In this document: piece by piece, positions 53,415 to 62,827 of the stretch
Position numbering within the stretch: position 1 is the first letter of the stretch
Layout: each line of letters opens with the position of its first letter
DNA from: Candidatus Desulfosporosinus nitrosoreducens
GTDB taxonomy: Bacteria; Bacillota; Desulfitobacteriia; Desulfitobacteriales; Desulfitobacteriaceae
Direction: 5' to 3'
Assembly: GCF_030954495.1 (NCBI RefSeq)
Contig: NZ_JAVHUW010000060.1
Span: 1 to 64,000, forward strand
DNA: 64,000 bases
The notes under the pieces: model-generated
The model's database searches: none
What the model was told of the DNA's origin: nothing
The model's input: the letters and a program-made list of their open reading frames with translations, nothing else
Made by a program: the position numbers and the translations under genes

Positions 53415-54410
53415 CTAATCGACTGACACCTTTTGTTTGCTCACTCGTAATATTTGTCGGATTCCTCTTTCCACCCGGCGGGGAAACAGTAAATCTTCAG
53501 AGTTGCAAACATATACTTTCCAGCCCTGACGATTCATTTTTTTAATATCGCAGGGGTTATTAGGATCATCCAGGCAAATTATTAGATTCTCAACCTGGGC
53601 AAAAACACACTGATCGGCAATCTTAACATTCCATTGGATTGATTTCTTAGGATAAATTGTTGACAAGACACGTTGCAAATGCTTTTGTTCCTCAGATACT
53701 TGAGGCATAGCGCCGGAATCCGCACTTTGCCTGCTTGTTTCCACCAAGTTCATTTCCGTTTTGCCAGCTTGCGCAATAACGGGAACGCTCAGCAATTTCT
53801 CGTTCATTGTAGCCTCTGCCATAGTTAAGGTCTCCTGAGGAGGCTCATTTTGTTCTTCTTGTTCAGCACCTAACATTTCGATTTTTGATAAATCCTGTTT
53901 AACAAGTTGATTTGAAGCAGCAAAAACCGGAGTTATTCCCTCTATATCAAGCTTGTCATTTTCCTGCTCTTGATTCAAAGGAATCTCTGCCTCTGCCATC
54001 TCTCCCTCTGTCGAAGCGACAGTGTGACTTTGTTGTCCAAAAGCAGATTTTAAAGGCTCCAGCGAGTCAGCCGGATAAGAGATTTCTTCGTTGATTGGGG
54101 TTGCTATTCCTACGGCTATTCCTTCATTTAGCATGCGGTTTTTTATATCGTGAAAAGCTGAAAAGTTGTTGGTAATCCGGGCATCGGGAAGCTGTTGTTC
54201 GATGAGCTGCTTTACCGCCTCTTCTAAATATTCCTCTGGAAACGCTGAGATGTTTTGCAGCAGCGCTGTTAACTTAGTGACAATTTGGGCTCCTTTATTA
54301 AATTCCGTTTCAGCGTCCGTTCCTTTTAAAAGGCAAACTGTAAATACTTCTTCAATGATTTGATCAATCCATTCCGGAATGCGTGAGTCGTTATGAAAAT
54401 ATGTTTCCAA
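53415..54410 (-). CDS. Unrecognised 331-residue protein next to the acs operon
   Basis: The UUG at 54410 is chosen because GGAGGT lies 7 nt upstream; a UUG at 54476 has none. An N-terminal helical region (about 1-110) is followed by an acidic, Glu/Gln-rich central part (about 110-250) that looks disordered. A compact C-terminal domain (about 255-331; IQWNVKIADQCVFAQVENLIIC, CDIKKMNRQGWKVYVCNSED, RVERGIRQILRVSKQKV) is nuclease- or ATPase-fold-like in pattern only. No signal peptide or membrane segment. It is separated from acsE by a strong terminator. Confidence 0.65.
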   Translation of the reverse strand: METYFHNDSRIPEWIDQIIEEVFTVCLLKGTDAETEFNKGAQIVTKLTALLQNISAFPEEYLEEAVKQLIEQQLPDARITNNFSAFHDIKNRMLNEGIAVGIATPINEEISYPADSLEPLKSAFGQQSHTVASTEGEMAEAEIPLNQEQENDKLDIEGITPVFAASNQLVKQDLSKIEMLGAEQEEQNEPPQETLTMAEATMNEKLLSVPVIAQAGKTEMNLVETSRQSADSGAMPQVSEEQKHLQRVLSTIYPKKSIQWNVKIADQCVFAQVENLIICLDDPNNPCDIKKMNRQGWKVYVCNSEDLLFPRRVERGIRQILRVSKQKVSVD

Positions 54411-54501
54411 GAAATCCACCTCCAGATTTAATATCTGTAGATAGCTATGCTTGTTTCTTGAACGGTATGAATGCAATCCGTGAAAAACCCTCTATAAATG
54501 C

Positions 54502-54534
54502 CAAAACTCCTCAGATGTTTTCTGAGGAGTTTTG
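54502..54534. terminator. Terminator of the acs operon
   Basis: A perfect 13-bp stem CAAAACTCCTCAG (54502-54514 with 54522-54534) with T-rich flanks on both strands, 20 bases after the acsE stop. Confidence 0.85.
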
Positions 54535-54554
54535 ATAACGAGAAAATCTAACGT

Positions 54555-55349
<795 letters not shown>

Positions 55350-55427
55350 TTAATCACGACCTTTCATTATTATCCAGTTGATATTACAGAAAGTCTAGCA
55401 CTTAAGTGAGCGAGCCTTGAGGAGAAG

Positions 55428-56390
55428 TTATTTACTCATCATCGCCGCTATATTTTTCTGGACTAAACGCACCGCTGCAGGATTACGCATAACAAGAATG
55501 CTGGCACCAACTTGAAGCATAGCTGAAGCTGTCATAGCCTCCCAAAGTACGCCTCTGTCCTGAAGATCGCCCCACCCTGGGAACTCCTCAGCTGAGGCAT
55601 TTGCCTCTTTGCAGCGGTTGGACTCATACCCGACCGTACAAATCATAGGCATGGAAAGCATTTTGTCATTGGCCAGGGCGCCTAAACGAGCACGCTCCAT
55701 AATTGAATAGGCGTATTCAATACCAAAGCCAAGCCCCCCAATCATAGGGTCAATGACGATTTTATTGAGCGGCAATCCCATTTCATTAATCAGAATGTTA
55801 AGCTGTTTGCAAATGTTGATATCCAGAGGTGAACGGGCAATCAGAGTATGCTTATGAACCATAGCGGCGGCAGTAATCGATTTATAGTTATCCTGCTCCG
55901 CCAGTCCAAGGAGAAGGTTTTCTCCTGTCGCTGCTTCAGCAATAACAGCCATAACCTCATTGTTCTTTTGGTCATTTTCACACCCGACAACAATAAGGGG
56001 AACCCCAACAGCTGCTAGAACTTCCTTGACAATACGTGCACAATCTTCCGGCGATCGATTCTCTCCATCGGGATCTGCTCCGTTTAATTTTAAATAAATT
56101 AAATCCGCTTTAAATTCCTCAACACATTTTTTAGCCCAAGCGGCAGGATCATTGAGAACATCTCCAAATTGACTCATAATTGCCTCGTTCCAAGAAGGCA
56201 CAATGTCGTTAATTTCCATGGCAATCACCGGGCGATTTTGCATTTCCCCCTCAAAGTGAAGAAATGGTAATGTGCTGTCTCCGCCCACTGTTAAAGTTGA
56301 AGTTCGTGTTCCTCCTTGTTCAGGAGTCGCGCCAAGAACAACCTCTCCGACTTTACTGGAATATCTTTCTTTCACTAATGTAACGGACAT
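55428..56390 (-). CDS. acsD: Corrinoid iron-sulfur protein small subunit (CODH/ACS delta)
   Basis: A 320-residue TIM-barrel subunit that partners AcsC in the methyl carrier. Signatures: [104 protein letters not shown] lies 8 nt before the ATG. It sits between cooC and acsE with spacings of 16 and 78 bases. Confidence 0.95.
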   Translation of the reverse strand: MSVTLVKERYSSKVGEVVLGATPEQGGTRTSTLTVGGDSTLPFLHFEGEMQNRPVIAMEINDIVPSWNEAIMSQFGDVLNDPAAWAKKCVEEFKADLIYLKLNGADPDGENRSPEDCARIVKEVLAAVGVPLIVVGCENDQKNNEVMAVIAEAATGENLLLGLAEQDNYKSITAAAMVHKHTLIARSPLDINICKQLNILINEMGLPLNKIVIDPMIGGLGFGIEYAYSIMERARLGALANDKMLSMPMICTVGYESNRCKEANASAEEFPGWGDLQDRGVLWEAMTASAMLQVGASILVMRNPAAVRLVQKNIAAMMSK

Positions 56391-56405
56391 GAACTTCTCT
56401 CCTTT

Positions 56406-57167
56406 CTAGTTAAAGATTCCGGCACGGTTCAAAATGCTGGCTACAGCTTTAACCGAGACGGCATCATCTGGCAATTCAAATAGTGGCTTCCCTGCAAGGT
56501 CATATTCCGCAACCAGAGGGTCAAGAGGAATATCACCTACTACAGTGAGGCCTGTGCGTTCAATTTCTTCGTTTAGAGATTCCACACTTCCCTCATGTGT
56601 TTTAGTGACTACCAAATATAATTTTCCTACTGCCGATTTAAGCCCTCGAATGAGATCATGAACCCGGCCGGCCGAACGAATCCCCCGGGCTGAAGAATCG
56701 CTGATGACAAACATGACGTCGACATGGGGAATCGTTCGCCGGCTGATATGCTCAAGACCGGCTTCGGAGTCCACGGCTACAAAGTCATAATTTTCTCCGA
56801 TATTCTCGATATGCTTGCGCAGGATATCGTTAGGGTAGCAGTAGCATCCTGCTCCCTGAGGCCCACCCATGACGAGAAGATCAATATCCTTAGTTTCTAC
56901 GAGCGCCTGCTGAAGCTTATACTCGATAAAGATATTTTTCGGCATCCCATTGGGAATTGCCTTGGGATCTTTGCTTTGTTCCAACAGCTCTGAAATAGTT
57001 GCCGTAACTTTCAGACCCAGAGCTTCATCGAGATTGGCGTTCGGATCAGCGTCAACTGCCAGGATGGAGATTCCTTGTTTCTGCTGAACCATTTGCCTCA
57101 ATAACAACGCGGTGAATGTGGTTTTTCCTACTCCACCCTTACCTGCAACCGCTATATATTTTGCCAT
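56406..57167 (-). CDS. cooC: CooC-type nickel-insertion ATPase for CODH/ACS
   Basis: A 253-residue MinD/ParA-like ATPase. Deviant Walker A AVAGKGGVGKTTFTA, ILAVDADPNANL, a CxC-type pair (GAGCYCYPND), and VAVDSEAGLEHISRRTI match CooC, the accessory protein for nickel insertion into CO dehydrogenase or acetyl-CoA synthase. The Cys-x-Cys pair fits a metal-bridged dimer. It lies 25 bases after acsV. Confidence 0.93.
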   Translation of the reverse strand: MAKYIAVAGKGGVGKTTFTALLLRQMVQQKQGISILAVDADPNANLDEALGLKVTATISELLEQSKDPKAIPNGMPKNIFIEYKLQQALVETKDIDLLVMGGPQGAGCYCYPNDILRKHIENIGENYDFVAVDSEAGLEHISRRTIPHVDVMFVISDSSARGIRSAGRVHDLIRGLKSAVGKLYLVVTKTHEGSVESLNEEIERTGLTVVGDIPLDPLVAEYDLAGKPLFELPDDAVSVKAVASILNRAGIFN

Positions 57168-57191
57168 TTATGAAGACCTCCATTTATAACG

Positions 57192-59105
57192 TTAGTGACA
57201 AGATGGAAATAGGGCTAAGTCTGTATGAGGCAAAAACAGCGCGGAAACATATTCATCCATAAATGTTGCCCCAACCGATAGCTCAACGTAAGTCATTTTG
57301 CGTCCCAGCTCTTCAGCTTCGCGCCATGCCGCTTGGGATAAAAGCGCCAAACGTGCACCTTTGACCGAGGAATTTCCGATAAACTCAAATCGTTCCGGCT
57401 CAAGATCCGGCAACAAGCCTATTTGCACGGAATCGTGAACATTGAGGTAATTGCCAAAACCGCCGGCAATAACAATACGGCTGATCATCTCAATATCTAC
57501 TGCCACCATATTGAGCAAGGAGCGAATTCCTGCGTAAATAGCCCCTTTGGCGCGAATGATATTTTTGACATCATTTTCGGTAATGACCACATCTTTCTGT
57601 CCGCCTGCTTGGTGCGCCCAAGCTAAGACAAACTCTTTGTCATCGTCCGTCGCCCGCAAGCGCAGAGAGCCTGAGGGATGCCCCATTTGGAAATTCCCGG
57701 CGCGGTCGATAATTCCTGCCTGGAGAAGTTTAGCCACACAATCAACGAGCCCGGAACCACAGATACCGACAGGCAGGCGTTTGCCTATCACCTTGAGCGA
57801 AACATCAAGTGTCTCCGAATCAATAACGACTCGCTCAATCGCTCCCGGCATTGCTCTCATGCCAAAGGTAATCCCGCCGCCTTCAAAACTCGGACCGGCA
57901 GAACAGGCGCAAGCCACGAGCCAATCCTGGTTTCCCAGCACAATTTCCCCGTTAGTGCCAATGTCGATGAAAAGAATGATGTCCTCTCCATTGGCCAAAT
58001 CTGTGACTAAAGTTCCCGCAACAATATCCCCGCCGACATAACTGGCCACCGAGGGATAACAGTGGACTAAAGCTTCAGGTAACATGTGCAGTCCTACCTC
58101 CCGGGCAGAAACAGGAGGAACCGCCGACATCGTTGGGATATATGGTTCCAGGCGAATATACTTAGGATCAACACCTAAAAACAACTGGGTCATTGTTGTA
58201 TTGCCTGCCACCATCGCACTGGCAACATCAGTTGGCTTGATTGATCGTCGACTAAAGATTTTATCGATCAATTCATTAATCGTCTCTACAACAGCCCGGC
58301 GAATTTCCTGTAAATGTTCCCCGCTTTCCACGGCATAGACGATGCGGGAAATTACGTCGTCACCATATCTGGCCTGCTTATTGTAAGATCCTTGCTGATC
58401 AACAATCTCACCGGTCAACAGATTTATGACATAGACAACGACCGTCGTCGTGCCGATATCAATAGCTAAGCCGTAAAGAGGAGTGTCATTGCCGGTTTCA
58501 ACGTGAGTCACTACAAATCCCGACTCAAGGTCTGTCAAAGTAACCGAAACGTTCCAATCTGCTTTCCGTAAAGTCTCAGGCAAGTTTTGGAGAACGGAGA
58601 AAGAAATATGGATAGGCTTTTCTCCCGCTTTCAAAACACGGCGAAGTTCCATATTCAGGCGAGCCCAGTCACTGGTGTTTTCCGTCAAGGTAGGAACCGA
58701 CAGCACTATTCTCTGTTTCGTTGCCAAAGGGTGATGCCCAAACTTTTCGAGTAAATCATGTTCGCTTTCCTGTAAAAGCCCTGTTTGGGTGTCTCCCAAC
58801 AAAACTTGATGCTCTTGTAAACGGGACTCAGGAGGCACCTCAACTGTCATATCTCCCTGAATAATTGTTTTGCAGGCAAGCCGCACTCCTTTGGCTAGCT
58901 GTTCCGGCGTGAGGTTTCCGGTTCCGGTCACCAGAGGGGCTCCGCTTAAAACGACTATTTTACAGGCACCGCATGTTCCCTTGCCTCCGCACCCTGATTT
59001 AATGAATATTTCTGCTTGAGCAGCTGCAGTGAGCAGCGTAGTACCACTTTCAACTTGAATAATGCGGTTTTCGGGCATGAATTTAATTTGAAATAGGGGC
59101 ATCAT
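57192..59105 (-). CDS. acsV: Corrinoid activation/regeneration protein AcsV (ferredoxin plus ASKHA/DUF4445)
   Basis: A 637-residue reductive activator of corrinoid proteins: it reduces Co(II) back to Co(I) at the expense of ATP. A [2Fe-2S] domain is at residues 1-100 (SGCGGKGTCGACKIVV, and Cys in VRLACKTII). A linker domain and the ASKHA part follow (about 210-637; AIDIGTTTVVVYVINL, MVAGNTTMTQL, ILFIDIGTNGEIVLGN, ACACSAGPSFEGGGITFGMRA, VIAGGFGNYLNV). It is positioned between acsC and cooC, as usual in acetogen-type operons. Confidence 0.93.
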   Translation of the reverse strand: MMPLFQIKFMPENRIIQVESGTTLLTAAAQAEIFIKSGCGGKGTCGACKIVVLSGAPLVTGTGNLTPEQLAKGVRLACKTIIQGDMTVEVPPESRLQEHQVLLGDTQTGLLQESEHDLLEKFGHHPLATKQRIVLSVPTLTENTSDWARLNMELRRVLKAGEKPIHISFSVLQNLPETLRKADWNVSVTLTDLESGFVVTHVETGNDTPLYGLAIDIGTTTVVVYVINLLTGEIVDQQGSYNKQARYGDDVISRIVYAVESGEHLQEIRRAVVETINELIDKIFSRRSIKPTDVASAMVAGNTTMTQLFLGVDPKYIRLEPYIPTMSAVPPVSAREVGLHMLPEALVHCYPSVASYVGGDIVAGTLVTDLANGEDIILFIDIGTNGEIVLGNQDWLVACACSAGPSFEGGGITFGMRAMPGAIERVVIDSETLDVSLKVIGKRLPVGICGSGLVDCVAKLLQAGIIDRAGNFQMGHPSGSLRLRATDDDKEFVLAWAHQAGGQKDVVITENDVKNIIRAKGAIYAGIRSLLNMVAVDIEMISRIVIAGGFGNYLNVHDSVQIGLLPDLEPERFEFIGNSSVKGARLALLSQAAWREAEELGRKMTYVELSVGATFMDEYVSALFLPHTDLALFPSCH

Positions 59106-59204
59106 CTTTCACTTCCTTAATCTTCCAAAGAAATCCCTTTTACAACCCAGTAATTATAAATAGTGCTCTCTTAAAAGAATGTGACTCAAATAAAGACGCT
59201 TATA

Positions 59205-60533
59205 TTATGACAATTGAGATTTAGCAAAGGCTGAAATCCCACTCGATTCACGGGGACCGACAACAACTTTCCAGCCGGTCAGTTCGGCTAGTTTACCCGA
59301 GATTACGGCAACATAACCCGGAATAATTACATTGCGATGGGTTACTTTATCGGCAATCCCACTGGCAGTCATGGAGTCCGAAATTTTATCCGGCTCGAAT
59401 TTACCGGCTGCATAAGCTGTAAGCACAGAGGTTCCATCTGTATCAATAGGCAGTATATAACTAGGTATTTTGGTAGCTTCCACTTCTCCCTCAACACTGT
59501 AGTATGTTAAGGAGAAGTTGGTTGTAATATACAGCGGGGAATTCTCATTAACGTCCCCTACAGAATGAAGTTTTGGTTCAACCTGAATTGGTTTCTGAGG
59601 GTCTGTGTAGAGATTCTGACGCAAGGTCATTAACGGTAAAAGATGAGCTTTAGTACTAGTATTTAAAACAACGGCACTGGCATATTTGGCAACATAAACA
59701 GACGCTTCCATAATTTCATCAAGAGGCTCTGTTTGAGTGGAATAAGCGATCACCGGATAGCCAAAGGGCCGGAATTTCTTCTTAATCGCTAAGCGACGCA
59801 TATGAGTCAAATTAGCTAAGGTTTCCACGGGAGTTCTCGAACCCGGATCTAAAACGAATTCTTTATAACCTAAGGCTTGAGCTTTTTCCACGAGGTCGTT
59901 AAGGGCATCGAGTCCTTCCGCTTTCAAAATCAACGGAACGGAATTTTCTTTAGCCAGATTAACGAAAGCCTCATAGTTGTCTGCTGTCGCTTCACCGACC
60001 AGCGGCTTACGAGCAGCCAAGGGCCCAAGAGCTGCCTTTAGGGCTGCAGGATCACTGCTAAGCAAAAGTAAAGATTTATCAGTCCTTGCCGCTACAATGC
60101 CGGCTACTTTCTCAAAACGGGCCGCATCCCCTGATTCGTTGACAACGGCGACACCATCGACAGAATAATGCAAGCCTACACGGTCAAACTCTAAACTATT
60201 GATTTCTTGAACTTTAGATTCCACTTCAGCGTCGCTTAAGGTATCGGATACCCGGATCAGTAAGGTTGTCGGGTGATAAAAGGTTTTATCATGACGGAAG
60301 AGAACATTTTCATCCCCAAGAATGGAGTCTTTTCCGAACTTAATCGCTTTAATAGGGGGGGCGGAGGCAGAATCCAAAGCCTCTCTGGCGGCTGCCGTGA
60401 CGTATTGGCAGGTGTCTAAGGACGCTTTGCCGGAAGCTAAGGCCATGGCAAAAGCCAGACAAGTCGGTACTCCACACTCTCCGCAGTTTTTCTTCGGTAA
60501 TTGCTTATAAATTTCTAAACCTGTTAGAGCCAT
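59205..60533 (-). CDS. acsC: Corrinoid iron-sulfur protein large subunit (CODH/ACS gamma)
   Basis: A 442-residue methyl carrier. The N-terminal [4Fe-4S] motif KKNCGECGVPTCLAFAMALASG is followed by a TIM-barrel domain and a C-terminal cobamide-binding domain (about 320-442; YYSVEGEVEATKIPSYILPIDTDGTSV, VVVGPRESSGI). It accepts the methyl from AcsE and passes it to AcsB. It follows acsB across a strong stem-loop. Confidence 0.95.
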   Translation of the reverse strand: MALTGLEIYKQLPKKNCGECGVPTCLAFAMALASGKASLDTCQYVTAAAREALDSASAPPIKAIKFGKDSILGDENVLFRHDKTFYHPTTLLIRVSDTLSDAEVESKVQEINSLEFDRVGLHYSVDGVAVVNESGDAARFEKVAGIVAARTDKSLLLLSSDPAALKAALGPLAARKPLVGEATADNYEAFVNLAKENSVPLILKAEGLDALNDLVEKAQALGYKEFVLDPGSRTPVETLANLTHMRRLAIKKKFRPFGYPVIAYSTQTEPLDEIMEASVYVAKYASAVVLNTSTKAHLLPLMTLRQNLYTDPQKPIQVEPKLHSVGDVNENSPLYITTNFSLTYYSVEGEVEATKIPSYILPIDTDGTSVLTAYAAGKFEPDKISDSMTASGIADKVTHRNVIIPGYVAVISGKLAELTGWKVVVGPRESSGISAFAKSQLS

Positions 60534-60572
60534 AGTGAAACCCCTTTCTTTTTGACTTTAAGTAAGTAAGCA

Positions 60573-60614
60573 GACTCTAAGGCCCCTTTGGAGAAAATTA
60601 CGGGGCCTAGAGTC
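60573..60614 (-). other. Stem-loop between acsB and acsC
   Basis: GACTCTA(A)GGCCCC pairs with GGGGCCTAGAGTC around a 15-base loop, a stem of 13 pairs with one bulged base. There is no T-tract, so it is more likely a processing or stability element than a terminator. Confidence 0.65.
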
Positions 60615-60629
60615 CTTAAATGTCTTACA

Positions 60630-62810
60630 TTACATTAATGGATCAAGGCTGAAGCATGGATGTCCGTTTTCTTCAAGGAACGGTACTATTTCCTCAGCAG
60701 TCGTTCCAATGGACTCGTCCGCAATCTTGTCGATGAAATCGGCACCTAACCCTTCATCAGTAGAACGTTGGACAAAATCTTCACGCAAGAATTCTTTCAG
60801 TTCCTTAGGCATCCAGACAATACGGGCAATACCGCCGTCCGCGGGAATGAACTTCTTGCTAAGAAGATAGGTGCGGCCAATTCCCATAAAGCCTGGTGTT
60901 TGCATTCCGCCGCCACAGGTTCCAGCCAAAGTTGAGAATGTCATACCACAAGGTGTCATTCCGGAATGTTCCCGGGTTGTCAGCATGAGACCGTTTGCCT
61001 CAGGAACAATGGCCATAATCGCCTCGAAGCAGCCACAGGAAGTCATCGGTTTGTCCATTAAGGTGTAAAGATTAACTTCCTCTAAAGTATTGTTGGAAGC
61101 CTTGTAAAGGTAATCGTTGGTACTTTGCCACATACCTTTTAATTCATCAATCGCAGGTCCCTTGGGAATCGGCTGATTGGGGCCATTCGGTGCAATTTCG
61201 TGGGATGCTTTGGCATCCAGCCAACTCACTGCGCCACAAAGGCCAACCCGTTCCGGTGTGACAATACAGACATGGTTCGGAGCAAAGGACTGGCAAAGCA
61301 AGCAGGAATAGAAGTCTTCCACCGACTCGTCGGTTAGGCTCCTCATGCGGTCGTCGCGAGCTTTATAACGTTCGCGGGCCAGAATGATGCCTTCATCGAC
61401 TGCCGCTTGGTCAAGCATAATGGTGACTTCGACCCGGTCAATAATAGCCGGGAATTCTTCTTTCAACTTAGCAATTAACAGATCTCCGAAATGTTTCATT
61501 AAGAAGCCTTTGGCCCGGGCATCTTTAGAAATCCGCACCCAGCATAAATCACGCTGAGCAACGTGCCAAACACCTTCGCCATAGTTAGCAAAATAGTGAA
61601 TTCTACGTTCAAAAACCCCTTCGAAGTCAGCCTGCATCTTGCGGCCATAGATATCGATTTTAATTCCTAAAGGAAGTTTGGAACCTTCAGGGACAGTGTC
61701 GATGTCGGGGCCTATTACCGTTACCCGGCCATCTACGATATTTTCCGGACCAACCATTTGGACAAGTTCAAAAGCAGTCGTTCGGCCGCCGCCGAATTCG
61801 ACGTAGGTGTCTCCTTTACGAATCGTCTCACCTTCGAAGGCAGGACCAAAGTTGACCGGGATAGGCAATTCAATGTTAGTTAATTTAATTCCGCGAACCT
61901 CCAAGGCTAAGGGCACTATTTTCTCATAGTCCGGTTCAGAAATATACCAGTCGGGAATCTGCATATCTTCATCAAGAGACTGATCCGTCAGAACCGGGAA
62001 GCCCATAAAGATTGCGCCCATTTCCGCGGCCACTTTGACATCGTCGAGTTCTCCAAGATGAAGCACGAAAGCCCGTACCCGGCGACGTTGGTAATCGCGA
62101 TGGTTTTCCCGTTCTCCGGCAGGAATTCCACCGAAAGCGAGACCCGCCCGGAAAGCATAGTTTACGGCATGAATTACTTGAGTAAAGTTTCCTAAGGGGA
62201 AAGCGATGTAATCCTCACCGATTTTAACATTCTCTTCAAGTAATTGCTCAATGACCTCATCGCAAAGGAAAATCATAAACCCTTTACCCATCAAGTTATC
62301 AACAATTTTCTTGGCTGCTTTAGAATCTTTAGCGCGTCCAAGAATAACGGCAACGCCTGGGATGGTCCAGTCGACCATTTTAATTCCGTGTTTCCGTACA
62401 ACCGGATCGCCTAAAAATCCTGTCCAGGGTTTCACTTTAGGTTCATCCCCGCAGAGATAGTGAATCGTCTCGATTATTTCTGCCGCATAAAGAACGGATT
62501 CACCCCAAAGTCTTGCATTTTCAAAAGTAAGTTCTGTCCGTACCTGACTGCGCATGCGGTTTAGAATAGGAACCAGTTCACCCAACGTGGTCACCTTTTC
62601 ACCGGAAAGACATGTGATGACCGGGAGATGGTAAGCGGTATCGGGGTAACCAATGGTTTGAGCTGTTCCATAATCTTTGATGGCACGATTAAGAAGAATT
62701 TCAGCATAAGTCATGGCAATGACAGTTCCGTCATAAGCTTTGCGCAATAATTTTTTCGGTTGATTGTTAGGATCCTTAATGGCTTCTTCGTAAATTTGTT
62801 CCATCGACAT
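60630..62810 (-). CDS. acsB: Acetyl-CoA synthase (CODH/ACS complex subunit beta)
   Basis: A 726-residue enzyme that joins the methyl group, CO and CoA into acetyl-CoA. The N-terminal domain carries YEEAIKDPNNQPKK and TVIAMTYAEILLNRAI. A-cluster cysteines lie in SCLLCQSFAPNHVCIVTPER and VGLCGAVSW (about 505-530) and in TSCGCFEAIM (about 590), with TCGGGMQTPGFMGIGRTYL following. The ATG at 62810 has GGAGG 8 nt upstream; the UUG one codon earlier is less likely. It is preceded by acsA within 18 bases. Confidence 0.96.
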   Translation of the reverse strand: MSMEQIYEEAIKDPNNQPKKLLRKAYDGTVIAMTYAEILLNRAIKDYGTAQTIGYPDTAYHLPVITCLSGEKVTTLGELVPILNRMRSQVRTELTFENARLWGESVLYAAEIIETIHYLCGDEPKVKPWTGFLGDPVVRKHGIKMVDWTIPGVAVILGRAKDSKAAKKIVDNLMGKGFMIFLCDEVIEQLLEENVKIGEDYIAFPLGNFTQVIHAVNYAFRAGLAFGGIPAGERENHRDYQRRRVRAFVLHLGELDDVKVAAEMGAIFMGFPVLTDQSLDEDMQIPDWYISEPDYEKIVPLALEVRGIKLTNIELPIPVNFGPAFEGETIRKGDTYVEFGGGRTTAFELVQMVGPENIVDGRVTVIGPDIDTVPEGSKLPLGIKIDIYGRKMQADFEGVFERRIHYFANYGEGVWHVAQRDLCWVRISKDARAKGFLMKHFGDLLIAKLKEEFPAIIDRVEVTIMLDQAAVDEGIILARERYKARDDRMRSLTDESVEDFYSCLLCQSFAPNHVCIVTPERVGLCGAVSWLDAKASHEIAPNGPNQPIPKGPAIDELKGMWQSTNDYLYKASNNTLEEVNLYTLMDKPMTSCGCFEAIMAIVPEANGLMLTTREHSGMTPCGMTFSTLAGTCGGGMQTPGFMGIGRTYLLSKKFIPADGGIARIVWMPKELKEFLREDFVQRSTDEGLGADFIDKIADESIGTTAEEIVPFLEENGHPCFSLDPLM

Positions 62811-62827
62811 CAAACATTCCTCCTTTC

